Assembly (NCBI GenBank): GCA_041623895.1
Contig: JBFJVZ010000115.1
Span: 1 to 17,639, forward strand
Reading direction: 5' to 3'
Source: JBFJVZ01 sp041623895
GTDB taxonomy: Bacteria; Planctomycetota; Planctomycetia; Pirellulales; Pirellulaceae
Length of the DNA: 17,639 nucleotides
The position numbers were made by a program, and so were the translations under genes. Below are positions 1 through 7,271 of the stretch, piece by piece. Positions within the stretch are counted from its first letter, which is position 1, and the number at the start of each line of letters is the position of its first letter. The notes beneath the pieces are model-generated. The model searched no databases. It saw only the letters and a list, made by a program, of their open reading frames with translations, and was not told the DNA's origin.

Positions 1-56
1 CCAATAGTGCGAAGCACCCTTCGGGCCGTTCCGGCTATTGGGGTCTGACCCCTTTT
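1..56. repeat. Palindromic intergenic repeat, cut by the left edge
   Basis: Nested inverted repeats are visible. CCAATAG (1-7) pairs with CTATTGG (35-41), and CGAAG (10-14) pairs with CTTCG (19-23). They are followed directly by GGGGTC-T-GACCCC (40-52), a perfect 13-base palindrome, and then TTTT. The GGGGTCNGACCCC core resembles REP-type repeats that I recall as frequent in many bacterial genomes, some linked to RAYT transposases; that link is memory and inference. The element could also end transcription of a gene left of the window, because a T run follows the palindrome. Its true left end is not seen. Confidence 0.55.
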
Positions 57-79
57 CGCTCGTTACCCACAAGTTCAAT

Positions 80-107
80 GTGGAAGCACCACTAGTGGTA
101 CTTCCAC
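80..107. repeat. 28-bp near-perfect palindrome upstream of the cytochrome c gene
   Basis: GTGGAAG (80-86) and CTTCCAC (101-107) flank the perfect palindrome ACCACTAGTGGT (88-99). Only one base pair (87/100) is mismatched. It lies 22 bases before the ATG of the next gene, so it would fall in its promoter or leader. It could be a REP-like unit, an operator or an RNA hairpin; the sequence alone does not decide. Confidence 0.6.
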
Positions 108-129
108 TTCTACTGCCCGGTTTGAAAAC

Positions 130-2031
130 ATGCATCGCTCGATTGCTCTGCTCTGCATCGTCGTTTTATCCTTGCCCGCTTTGGCTGCGGAGCTGACGAC
201 GCGCGAAAAACGGATGATGGATGGCGTCAACGCCACGGTCCGCAAAGCCGGTACCGATTTTGCCGCCGGCAATTACCAGGCGGCGGGCGAGAGCATTCGT
301 CGCGCGATGACGCAAATCGACGTCGCCGTCAAAGCTGGCTCGGGGGAATTATACGATCAGCTTGGTCCTGCGATGTCACGAATTACCAAGGCGCACGCGC
401 TGCTGGAACTCGAAGGTGTCTCGCTGCCTCCCTTTCGGCGGCCCCCGCGACCGGCTGACAAACCGGCCGCACCGATGAAGGACGAAAAAACACCGGCGTC
501 TTTGCCTACCGATCCCGACTACGTCAGCTTTACCAGACAAGTCGTCCCCATCTTGACCGGCAAATGTGGTCGCTGTCACATCCAAGGCAACAAAGGCAAC
601 TTTACCATGAACACCTTCGCGGCCTTGATGAAGGGTCCGCCCGAAGGAGTCGTGATCTTTGCCGGCGACACCGTTGGCAGCCGCCTGATCGAGACCATTG
701 AAACCGGCGACATGCCGCGCGGCGGAGCCAAGGTCAGCCCGCAGGAATTGAAAACACTGAAAGACTGGATCATGCAGGGTGCCAAGTTTGACGGCACCGA
801 TCTCAATGCTCCCCTCGCCGCCGCCCCCACGCCAACACCAAATAACGACCGCCCAGAAGTCAAAATGGCGACGGGGAAAGAAACCGTTAGCTTTGCCGCC
901 GATGTCGCTCCGTTGCTGGTCGAAAACTGTACCGGCTGCCACATCAACGCGATGCAAGATCGTGGCGGATTGCGGATGGATACCTTTGCCCAGATTCTTC
1001 GCGGCGGCGATAGCGGCGAGATTGTTTTGCCGGGCCGCAGCGCCGACAGCCTGCTGATCAAGAAACTCAAGGGCATGGGGATCGAAGGTGCCCGGATGCC
1101 AGCCGGTGGCCGGCCTCCGCTGTCCGATCAGTCGATTCAGTTGATTGCCAAGTGGATCGACGAAGGCGCGACACTGGACGGGTCCAGTGCCACACAGCCG
1201 ATCACGGTGATGAGCCAGCTCGCTTGGGCAGCTAATGCGTCGGCGGCGGAGATGACGGAAAAGCGAGGTCAATTGGCCGATGAGAAAATCAAACTTGCCT
1301 CAGCCGGTGCCTCCATCAACAACGTCGCCACCGATCACTTTCGGGTCGTGGGCACGGCGTCCAAAGGAACGGTCGAACTGGTGGCTCAGCAGGCCGAGGC
1401 ACAGATGAAGGTCGTCAAAGGGCTGGTCAAGGGCGGCGAGGCGGACGAGTACTTCCATGGCAAAGCAACGATCTTTGTGCTGCCGAGACGCTACGATTAC
1501 AGCGAATTCGCCAAAATGGTGGAGAGCCGGAGCGTGCCTTCCGGGTGGTCGAGCCACTGGAAATTCGACGGCATCGACGGTTACGTTGCCGTGGTTGCCA
1601 CCGAATCAGACGAGGACGAAGAGATCTCCGCGCGGCTGCTCTCTCCGCTGGTCAGTCTGGCTGTGACCACGCGCGGTGGCGAGGTTCCCCGTTGGTTCGC
1701 CGAAGGTGTGGGCGCGGCGATGGCAGCACGCAAAGGTGGCGAACGAGATCGCGATGCCAAGATGAAATACGAAGCTGAGACGTCCGAAGCAATCGCAGCG
1801 ATGTCGGACGCCAAAAGTTTCTTGACCGGCAAATTATCCCCGGTTCAATCCGATCGCATCGGCGCCGCACTCGCCGAGTCGATGCTCGATCGCAGCCGCC
1901 GCAAATCATTTGACACTTGCTTGAGGTTGTTAGCCGAAGGTCAGGCGTTTGATGCCGCCTTTGCTCAGGCGTTTCGCTACCCGGTGGACGTCTACGTCGA
2001 CAACTGGCTCAAGTGGGCACGCGGCAGCTAA
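130..2031 (+). CDS. Exported tandem cytochrome c-domain protein with degenerate peptidase-like C-terminus
   Basis: The protein has 633 residues. A Sec signal peptide (about 1-20, with an ALAA cleavage motif) sends it across the inner membrane. Residues 20-100 are a helical N-terminal region. Two planctomycete-type cytochrome c domains follow. The first has haem motif C146-x-x-C149-H150 and probable axial Met195 in a DMPRGG context. The second has C267-x-x-C270-H271 and Met323 in an RMPAGG context. It is therefore probably a diheme electron carrier or redox sensor in the periplasm; partners are unknown. Residues about 410-560 resemble the MA-like (gluzincin) peptidase fold, including the downstream PRWFAEG motif (520-526). 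Where the HExxH zinc motif should be (about 505-514) there is no such motif, so this part is probably catalytically dead. The ATG at 130 is the only start that gives an intact signal peptide; no clear Shine-Dalgarno precedes it. It is separated from aroF by a repeat, so probably a separate transcription unit. Confidence 0.85.
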   Translation: MHRSIALLCIVVLSLPALAAELTTREKRMMDGVNATVRKAGTDFAAGNYQAAGESIRRAMTQIDVAVKAGSGELYDQLGPAMSRITKAHALLELEGVSLPPFRRPPRPADKPAAPMKDEKTPASLPTDPDYVSFTRQVVPILTGKCGRCHIQGNKGNFTMNTFAALMKGPPEGVVIFAGDTVGSRLIETIETGDMPRGGAKVSPQELKTLKDWIMQGAKFDGTDLNAPLAAAPTPTPNNDRPEVKMATGKETVSFAADVAPLLVENCTGCHINAMQDRGGLRMDTFAQILRGGDSGEIVLPGRSADSLLIKKLKGMGIEGARMPAGGRPPLSDQSIQLIAKWIDEGATLDGSSATQPITVMSQLAWAANASAAEMTEKRGQLADEKIKLASAGASINNVATDHFRVVGTASKGTVELVAQQAEAQMKVVKGLVKGGEADEYFHGKATIFVLPRRYDYSEFAKMVESRSVPSGWSSHWKFDGIDGYVAVVATESDEDEEISARLLSPLVSLAVTTRGGEVPRWFAEGVGAAMAARKGGERDRDAKMKYEAETSEAIAAMSDAKSFLTGKLSPVQSDRIGAALAESMLDRSRRKSFDTCLRLLAEGQAFDAAFAQAFRYPVDVYVDNWLKWARGS

Positions 2032-2088
2032 AAAATTTCACCCGCTTGGATTTTCGTTCGCCTGAGATAAGCTTCTTTAATAATGCAT

Positions 2089-2144
2089 GCCAGGACCTGC
2101 CCTGGCAACACGAGACGTTCTACTTCGCCGGGACAGGTCCTGGC
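2089..2144. repeat. REP-like inverted repeat upstream of aroF
   Basis: GCCAGGACCTG (2089-2099) pairs with CAGGTCCTGGC (2134-2144). After one mismatch the stem continues as 2101-2106 with 2127-2132, with one G-U pair, giving an 18-base imperfect stem around a 20-base loop. The right arm (2127-2145) matches 3199-3217, on the other side of aroF, in 16 of 19 positions. This suggests a dispersed repeat family. It lies between the stop of the cytochrome gene and the aroF start and could act as a transcript end or a 5' leader structure. Confidence 0.6.
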
Positions 2145-2161
2145 CTACCCTTGGAATATCA

Positions 2162-3178
2162 ATGATTGTGGTGATGGAGCCCGGCGCGACCCAAGAACAG
2201 GTCGCTGCGTCGGTCAAACGAGTGGAAAGCTTGGGGCTGAAGGCGAACGTGATCGTCGGCACCGAACGAACGGTCATCGCAGCGATCGGAGAAAAGCGAG
2301 AACACTTCAAAGAGTCGCTGGAAAGTGGTGAAGGCGTTTCCGCGGTGGTGCCCATCCTGGCTCCCTACAAGATGGCTAGCCGCGAGGTTCAAACGGAACC
2401 CAGCCGCGTTGAAATCTTGGATTTCAAAGCCGGCGGGGGCGAAGTTGGCTTCATCGGCGGACCCTGCAGCGTGGAAAGTGAAGAACAGATCCTCTCCACC
2501 GCCCGCGCCGTGAAAGCTGCCGGTGGGACGGGCTTGCGAGGCGGTGCGTTCAAGCCGCGAACCAGTCCTTACAGCTTTCAGGGCTTGAAGGAAGACGGTT
2601 TGAAAATGCTGGCCGCCGCGCGCGAAGAAACCAACCTGGCGGTGTTCACCGAAGTGATGGGTGTTGCCGATATCGACTTGGTCGCGAAGTACGCTGATGT
2701 GCTGCAAGTTGGTGCCCGCAACATGCAAAACTACCGATTGCTGGAGGCGGTGGGCAAAGCGGGTAAGCCAGTGCTGCTGAAACGCGGTCCTTCGGCGACG
2801 ATGGATGAGTTCTTGTTGGCAGCCGAGTACATTCTCAATGAAGGCAACGACCAGGTGATGCTCTGCGAGCGGGGCATCCGGACCTTCGAGGGACACACGC
2901 GGTTCACCCTTCCGTTGGCGAGCGTCCCCTACTTGCACCGCAAAACTCACCTGCCCGTCATCGTCGATCCCAGCCACGGAACGGGGCACACCTACATGGT
3001 TTGTGACCTCTCGGTGGCAGCCGTCGCCGCAGGAGCAGACGGTGTGATCATTGAAGTCCATCCCAATCCCAGCGAAGCGATGAGCGATGGCTATCAATCT
3101 CAGAACTTCCAAGAGTTCGAGCGGACGATGATCCGCTGCCGGGCGGTACTTGACGCCCTCCGGGCTGTCGCCTCGTAA
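2162..3178 (+). CDS. aroF: 3-deoxy-7-phosphoheptulonate (DAHP) synthase, type I beta
   Basis: Cytoplasmic enzyme (EC 2.5.1.54) that joins phosphoenolpyruvate and erythrose 4-phosphate, the first step of the shikimate pathway to aromatic amino acids. The 338 residues match the usual length of the family with a small N-terminal ferredoxin-like regulatory domain (about 1-70), which in Thermotoga-type enzymes binds Tyr/Phe. The catalytic barrel follows, with GPCSVES (metal ligand C102), a KPRTSPYSFQG loop, QVGARNMQN, LLKRGPSAT, LCERG, DPSHGTG (H272) and E298 in IEVHPNP. The start is set at 2162 because MIVVMEPGAT is the standard N-terminus of this family; the ATG at 2087 lies inside the repeat and would add 25 unrelated residues. 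It appears to be monocistronic, with repeats on both sides. Confidence 0.95.
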   Translation: MIVVMEPGATQEQVAASVKRVESLGLKANVIVGTERTVIAAIGEKREHFKESLESGEGVSAVVPILAPYKMASREVQTEPSRVEILDFKAGGGEVGFIGGPCSVESEEQILSTARAVKAAGGTGLRGGAFKPRTSPYSFQGLKEDGLKMLAAAREETNLAVFTEVMGVADIDLVAKYADVLQVGARNMQNYRLLEAVGKAGKPVLLKRGPSATMDEFLLAAEYILNEGNDQVMLCERGIRTFEGHTRFTLPLASVPYLHRKTHLPVIVDPSHGTGHTYMVCDLSVAAVAAGADGVIIEVHPNPSEAMSDGYQSQNFQEFERTMIRCRAVLDALRAVAS

Positions 3179-3198
3179 GCCAGCTGCGGATCGAACCA

Positions 3199-3238
3199 GC
3201 CGGGACCCGTCTTGGCCCCTGTTGGCAGCACAGGCCTA
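3199..3238. repeat. REP-like repeat downstream of aroF
   Basis: Bases 3199-3217 (GCCGGGACCCGTCTTGGCC) match 2127-2145 in 16 of 19 positions. They continue into a short hairpin in which CTGT pairs with ACAG around a 7-base loop, with GGCC on each side. It follows the aroF stop by 20 bases and may serve as a transcript end. The rest of 3239-3339 shows no gene that I can support. Confidence 0.4.
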
Positions 3239-3339
3239 CGAAAGTGGGAATCATGATGAAATGCTCTACAAATCAGACCGTGAGGCGGGCATTGATTTGC
3301 TCACTCGCTGGATCCCGAGAAAAAAAGAGCCGCCCTGCG

Positions 3340-3369
3340 TTGACGAAAACGGTCTCCAGCTCGTAACAT
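3340..3369 (+). promoter_or_regulatory. Probable sigma-70 type promoter for rpmF-fabD-fabG
   Basis: TTGACG (3340-3345) and TAACAT (3364-3369) are separated by 18 bases, matching the consensus in 5 of 6 and 4 of 6 positions. The -10 box ends 44 bases before the rpmF ATG. This is a visual match only. Confidence 0.45.
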
Positions 3370-3413
3370 ACGCGGCTTGACCCATCGCAAATGACTCACT
3401 TGGACCCCCTCTG

Positions 3414-3596
3414 ATGGCTGTCCCAAAACGCAAGCATTCCAACAGCCGGACCGGCAAACGACGCAGCCACGACCACGTCAAACGGCGTCAGGTTAGCTAT
3501 TGTCCTCAGTGCAGCTCCGCCGTGCCCACCCACACGATTTGTCCCAAATGTGGTTATTACCAGGGACGGACCGTCGTCGAATCTCAAGACGAATAA
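3414..3596 (+). CDS. rpmF: 50S ribosomal protein L32
   Basis: A 60-residue basic protein of the large ribosomal subunit. It starts with the classic MAVPKRKHSNSRTGKRRSH signature and carries a zinc ribbon, C30-x-x-C33 and C43-x-x-C46, so it is the zinc-binding form. Length and motif fit the family exactly. It is the first gene of the cluster and lies 58 bases before fabD. rpmF next to fatty acid genes is a common bacterial arrangement that links ribosome and membrane synthesis. No strong Shine-Dalgarno is seen before the ATG. Confidence 0.97.
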   Translation: MAVPKRKHSNSRTGKRRSHDHVKRRQVSYCPQCSSAVPTHTICPKCGYYQGRTVVESQDE

Positions 3597-3641
3597 GAAT
3601 CATCGCTGCGTTCTGCCATGATGGGCCGGACGCCGCCTGCT

Positions 3642-3647
3642 AAGGAG
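3642..3647 (+). promoter_or_regulatory. Shine-Dalgarno site that decides the GTG start of fabD
   Basis: AAGGAG lies 7 bases before the GTG at 3655. It supports that non-ATG codon as the fabD start. Confidence 0.75.
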
Positions 3648-3654
3648 CCGCGCC

Positions 3655-4587
3655 GTGGCGCTCGACGTCCAATCGGCGGGAATTCTCTTTCCCGGCCAAG
3701 GTGCACAATCGATCGGAATGGGTCGTTGGCTGTGTGAAACCTATCCAGTTGCGCGTCGGCTTTTTGATACGGCCAGTGAAGTGCTTGGCTACGACTTGGC
3801 GGATGTCTGCTGGACCGGCCCCGCGGAAAAGCTCAATGCCACCGAATTCAGTCAGCCTGCTTTGTTTGTTGTGGGGATGGCCGCGGCCACGGTGCTGGCA
3901 GAGGAACAACCAGCGTTGATCGAAACCATCCAAGCGGCCGCGGGCTTGAGCTTGGGTGAGTACACCGCCGTTTGCTTTGCCGGTGGACTGGAATTTCCTG
4001 ATGCGGTCCGCTTGGTCCAGCGACGTGGTCAAGCGATGCAGGCGGCCGCTGACGCGGTGGACAGTGGCATGGCCAGCGTGCTGGGACTGGACTTGGACGC
4101 CGTGGAAAAACTTTGCGTTGAAAACCGCGAAGATGGTGAAGTTCTTCAGCCGGCTAATTTGCTGTGTCCGGGAAACATCGCGGTTTCCGGGCACAACTCC
4201 GCCATCGATCGCATGCAGCCGGCTGCATTGGAGGCGGGCGCGATGAAAGTGATCAAGCTTGCCGTTGCGGGCGCCTTTCACACCTCGCTGATGGCGCCGG
4301 CGGTTGCAGCGCTCAGTGAGGCGCTGACGGAAATGCCGATCAATGACACTCGAATCCCCGTCTACAGCAATGTCGATGCCGCTCCGCATCAATCTGCCGA
4401 CGAGATCCGCGATTTACTCAGCAAGCAAGTCGTCTCACCGGTTCTCTGGGAGTCGTCGATCCGCAAGATCTTAGCCGACGGGATCGAAGGCTTGATGGAA
4501 GCAGGTACGGGTCGCGTGCTCCGCGGCACAGTGAAACGGATTGCCCGCAAGACACCGATGGACGGGTTTGGCGACGAATCATCTTGA
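3655..4587 (+). CDS. fabD: Malonyl-CoA:ACP transacylase
   Basis: Transfers malonyl groups from CoA to acyl carrier protein (EC 2.3.1.39), supplying the elongation unit for fatty acid synthesis in the cytoplasm. The 310-residue protein has the family motifs: FPGQGAQSIGMG near the N-terminus, the nucleophile S99 in GLSLGEY, R124 in the QRRGQAMQ stretch, and catalytic H209 in AGAFHTSLM. The length is typical. Translation starts at GTG with a good Shine-Dalgarno. It is 58 bases after rpmF and 20 bases before fabG, so all three are probably on one mRNA. plsX and fabH, often found between rpmF and fabD in other bacteria, are absent here. Confidence 0.96.
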   Translation: MALDVQSAGILFPGQGAQSIGMGRWLCETYPVARRLFDTASEVLGYDLADVCWTGPAEKLNATEFSQPALFVVGMAAATVLAEEQPALIETIQAAAGLSLGEYTAVCFAGGLEFPDAVRLVQRRGQAMQAAADAVDSGMASVLGLDLDAVEKLCVENREDGEVLQPANLLCPGNIAVSGHNSAIDRMQPAALEAGAMKVIKLAVAGAFHTSLMAPAVAALSEALTEMPINDTRIPVYSNVDAAPHQSADEIRDLLSKQVVSPVLWESSIRKILADGIEGLMEAGTGRVLRGTVKRIARKTPMDGFGDESS

Positions 4588-4608
4588 TACGAAAAAAGGA
4601 AACAGTTG

Positions 4609-5367
4609 ATGCAGTTATCGATCACGGTTGATTTGAAAGATCAAGTGGCTGTCGTCACGGGCGCCTCTCAGGGCCTGGGCAAAGCGATCGCCATTGCGCT
4701 CGGGCAAAGCGGTGCCAAAGTTCTTTGCCTGGCACGAAATGCCGATAAGCTTGCTGACACCGTGAAAGAGATCGAAGCGGTCGGAGGGATCGGCCACGCT
4801 GTGCCCTGTGACGTGACGGATCGCCAGGCCGCAGCTGATGCGATCAACGGTGCCAAAGAACAGCATGGCCGCTTGGACATCCTGGTCAACAATGCAGGGA
4901 TTACCCGGGACAAGTTGATGCGGGGCATGTCTGATGAAGAATGGGACGATGTGATCGCCACCAACTTGACCAGCTGCTTCGTTTGCTCACGGGCTGCTGC
5001 CGGGATCATGCGGCGTGCCAAGTACGGCCGAATCATCAACATGGCCAGTATTTCGGGGGTGATGGGCAACCCGGGCCAAGCCAACTATTCTGCCAGCAAA
5101 GCCGGGATGATCGGGCTGACCCGGACCCTGAGCAAGGAACTGATTTCCCGTGGTGTCACGGTCAATGCGGTCGCCCCAGGATTCATTGCCAGCGAAATGA
5201 CCGCCGAGTTGGGGGACGCCGTTTTGCAGGAGATCAAGAATCGAATCCCGGCCAAGCGGGTCGGCCAACCCGAAGAAGTTGCCGCGACGGTGCTTTTTCT
5301 GGCCTCTCCCGATGCCGGGTATATTTCAGGTCAAACGATCGTGATCGATGGCGGAATCACGGGATGA
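4609..5367 (+). CDS. fabG: 3-oxoacyl-ACP reductase
   Basis: NADPH-dependent reduction of 3-ketoacyl-ACP to 3-hydroxyacyl-ACP (EC 1.1.1.100), the first reductive step of the elongation cycle. The 252-residue short-chain dehydrogenase has TGASQGLG (G18, G22, G24) for the cofactor, NNAG at 94-97, and the tetrad N119, S147, Y160 and K164 (YSASK). The C-terminus ends in the usual IDGGITG. The ATG at 4609 is preferred over the TTG at 4606 because AGGA (4597-4600) is 8 bases from the ATG. Position in a fab cluster beside fabD and acpP supports the FabG role over other short-chain reductases. Confidence 0.95.
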   Translation: MQLSITVDLKDQVAVVTGASQGLGKAIAIALGQSGAKVLCLARNADKLADTVKEIEAVGGIGHAVPCDVTDRQAAADAINGAKEQHGRLDILVNNAGITRDKLMRGMSDEEWDDVIATNLTSCFVCSRAAAGIMRRAKYGRIINMASISGVMGNPGQANYSASKAGMIGLTRTLSKELISRGVTVNAVAPGFIASEMTAELGDAVLQEIKNRIPAKRVGQPEEVAATVLFLASPDAGYISGQTIVIDGGITG

Positions 5368-5402
5368 GGGAAATCTGCCGCCAGGACCGGTCCCTTGGCG
5401 TA

Positions 5403-5432
5403 TTGACGTGTTTTGCTTGTTTCACCTATCTT
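5403..5432 (+). promoter_or_regulatory. Candidate promoter for acpP
   Basis: TTGACG (5403-5408) and TATCTT (5427-5432) are spaced by 18 bases (5 of 6 and 4 of 6 consensus matches). They lie in the long 235-base gap between fabG and acpP. A separate promoter for acpP is common because ACP is needed in large amounts. It would give a leader of about 160 bases. Confidence 0.4.
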
Positions 5433-5457
5433 TTCGGCGAAAGCAAGCGTCCGCGGT

Positions 5458-5483
5458 GGGCTCTATCCCTTTTCGGAGAGCCC
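5458..5483 (+). other. Hairpin in the acpP leader
   Basis: GGGCTCT (5458-5464) and AGAGCCC (5477-5483) form a perfect 7-base-pair stem with a 12-base loop. No T run follows directly, so it is not a standard terminator. It would sit in the 5' leader if transcription starts near 5440. Confidence 0.45.
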
Positions 5484-5504
5484 TCTCGCCTGGGGAGCCT
5501 ACCG

Positions 5505-5536
5505 ACATTTCCATACCTACATTTGCATACCGACAT
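5505..5536. repeat. 14-base direct repeat (2.3 copies) before acpP
   Basis: ACATTTCCATACCT (5505-5518) is followed at once by ACATTTGCATACCG (5519-5532) and then ACAT. The two full units differ at two positions. Such a short tandem could be a two-site operator or a chance duplication; no regulator can be named. Confidence 0.5.
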
Positions 5537-5602
5537 CCTGCGCGGCAGCGAATTGCTGGTCCCAACCAACCAATTTTGATGACAAATCTCTGGAGATAGC
5601 CT

Positions 5603-5848
5603 ATGGCTACCGTCGAAGAACGCGTGGTCGACATCGTGTCTGAACAGCTTGGTGTCGATAAAGAAAAGATTACGCGCGAGACATCTTTCGTAAATGATCT
5701 CGGTGCCGACTCACTTGATACCGTGGAGCTTGTGATGGAACTGGAAGAAGAGTTCGACATAAGTATTCCCGATGAAGCCGCGGAGAAAATCCAGAAAGTG
5801 GGAGAGGCCGTCGACTTCATAGAAAATGCCAAAGGCGAAGACGGCTGA
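5603..5848 (+). CDS. acpP: Acyl carrier protein
   Basis: Small acidic carrier (81 residues) that holds growing acyl chains on a 4'-phosphopantetheine arm. The arm is attached to S37 in the DLGADSLDTVELVMELEE motif; the following acidic helix II is the usual docking face for Fab enzymes. Length and sequence are typical of bacterial AcpP. GGAG (5592-5595) is 7 bases before the ATG. It sits between fabG and fabF, as in most bacteria. Its own upstream promoter-like site and long leader suggest expression partly separate from fabD-fabG. Confidence 0.97.
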   Translation: MATVEERVVDIVSEQLGVDKEKITRETSFVNDLGADSLDTVELVMELEEEFDISIPDEAAEKIQKVGEAVDFIENAKGEDG

Positions 5849-5879
5849 TCTTTCGCTCAATTTCAGTCACACATCTTTT

Positions 5880-5930
5880 GCCGCCCATGACATTCGCTGA
5901 CGCGATTTTGCGCAGCGTTTCCGGGGCGGC
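5880..5930 (+). other. Strong two-tier hairpin between acpP and fabF
   Basis: GCCGCCC (5880-5886) pairs with GGGCGGC (5924-5930). Inside, CGCTG (5895-5899) pairs with CAGCG (5913-5917), and CGC (5901-5903) pairs with GCG (5910-5912) after one bulged A. No U tract follows. It may be a partial terminator, an RNA-processing or 3'-stabilising structure that raises acpP mRNA above fabF mRNA; this role is inferred. Confidence 0.5.
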
Positions 5931-5984
5931 ATTTGTCTTGCTGGAATCCCCAATTCAATCGCAGACTTACGGGAAGGCTTTTTG

Positions 5985-7232
5985 ATGCAAGCAGGCTCAA
6001 AGCGACGTATCGTTGTCACCGGTATCGGCGCGGTGACGCCGCTTGCCGTGGACGTGGCGACGTTTTGGTCCAAGCTGGCCGCCGGGGAATCGGGTATCCA
6101 CAAACTGACGATGTTGGATACCAGCAAATACAAAGTTCATTTTGGCGGCGATATTCCCGATTTCGATGTCTCCGAATATGTGGTCGCCAAAGAAGCAAAG
6201 CGGCTGGATCGATTCACTCAGTTTGCTGTTCACGCGGGCGCTCGCGCCATCGCCGATTCCGGCATCAATTTTGACGATGTTGATCGAGACAAATGCGGCG
6301 TGATTCTGGGCTCCGGCATTGGCGGCTTGAATGAGATAGAAACCCAGATCGAACGAATGTTGACCAAAGGGCCTGATCGAGTCAGCCCGTTCACCGTTCC
6401 CAAGATGATGGTCAATGCAGCCGGCGGAAATATTTCGATTACTTACGGTCTGCGTGGTCCAAACTATGCGGTTGCCACCGCGTGTGCCAGCGCAACCAAT
6501 GCCATGGGCGACGCGCTGCGTAGTATTCGTTTGGGCGAAACCGACGTGGTGATTACCGGTGGTAGCGAAGCGGCCATCACGCGGATGGGATTGGCGGCTT
6601 TTCAGAACATGAAGGCGCTTTCGATGCGAAACGACGATCCGTCTGCAGCCAGCCGGCCCTTCGACGCCGACCGCGATGGATTTGTGCTGGGCGAAGGTGC
6701 CGGGATTCTGGTGTTCGAGGAGTTGGAGCACGCGCGAGCAAGAAGTGCCAGAATCTATGCTGAAGTGATCGGATACGGCACCACCAGCGATGCGGGACAC
6801 ATCACCGCGCCCGATCCCGACGGTGTGGGCGCGTCCGCCGCCATGCAAGCCGCCCTGGACGACGCCGAAATCCAAGCTGCGGATGTTGATTACATCAACG
6901 CACATGGGACCAGCACGCCGTTGGGGGACAAAGCGGAAACGATGGCCATCAAACGCACCTTCGGCGCTCACTCGCATCAGGTCGCGATCAGCAGCACCAA
7001 GAGCGCCCTCGGGCACTCGCTGGGAGCTAGCGGCGCCATCGAGGCTGTGATTCTTTGCAAAACGATCGAAACATCGACCATCGCGCCGACAATCAATTAC
7101 ATGACGCCCGATCCCGAGTGCGACCTGGACTACACGCCCAATCAGGCGAAATCGCAAGAAATCAAGATTGCCATGAGCAACAGTTTCGGTTTCGGCGGCC
7201 ATAACGCCTGCATCATCCTGGCCGCCATTTGA
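5985..7232 (+). CDS. fabF: 3-oxoacyl-ACP synthase II (KAS II)
   Basis: Condenses malonyl-ACP with acyl-ACP to lengthen fatty acids (EC 2.3.1.179). The 415-residue thiolase-fold protein carries the complete KAS I/II active site: nucleophile C167 in TACASATNAMGDA, H307 in NAHGTSTPLGD, K339 in STKSALGHS and H344. RRIVVTGIGAVTPL at the N-terminus and NSFGFGGHNA at the C-terminus are standard. The ATG at 5985 is preferred to the TTG at 5982 because AAGG (5974-5977) is 7 bases from the ATG. It follows acpP by 136 bases. Calling FabF rather than FabB rests on overall similarity and its acpP-linked position. Confidence 0.95.
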   Translation: MQAGSKRRIVVTGIGAVTPLAVDVATFWSKLAAGESGIHKLTMLDTSKYKVHFGGDIPDFDVSEYVVAKEAKRLDRFTQFAVHAGARAIADSGINFDDVDRDKCGVILGSGIGGLNEIETQIERMLTKGPDRVSPFTVPKMMVNAAGGNISITYGLRGPNYAVATACASATNAMGDALRSIRLGETDVVITGGSEAAITRMGLAAFQNMKALSMRNDDPSAASRPFDADRDGFVLGEGAGILVFEELEHARARSARIYAEVIGYGTTSDAGHITAPDPDGVGASAAMQAALDDAEIQAADVDYINAHGTSTPLGDKAETMAIKRTFGAHSHQVAISSTKSALGHSLGASGAIEAVILCKTIETSTIAPTINYMTPDPECDLDYTPNQAKSQEIKIAMSNSFGFGGHNACIILAAI

Positions 7233-7271
7233 AACGATCATTTTTTGTGCGGCGGAAATCCGCGGATCATT

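Noticed and set aside
376..1272. 298-codon open frame antisense to the cytochrome gene
   Set aside because: Shadow frame with no motifs; the plus-strand gene has a signal peptide and two CxxCH motifs.
2159..3112. 317-codon open frame antisense to aroF
   Set aside because: Shadow frame of a clear DAHP synthase gene.
5505..5536. Start of a CRISPR-like array
   Set aside because: Only 2.3 units of 14 bases with no spacers; it is a short tandem repeat.
5997..7241. 414-codon open frame antisense to fabF
   Set aside because: It is a mirror of the high third-position GC of fabF. The product has no family motifs, and fabF is complete with its full active site.
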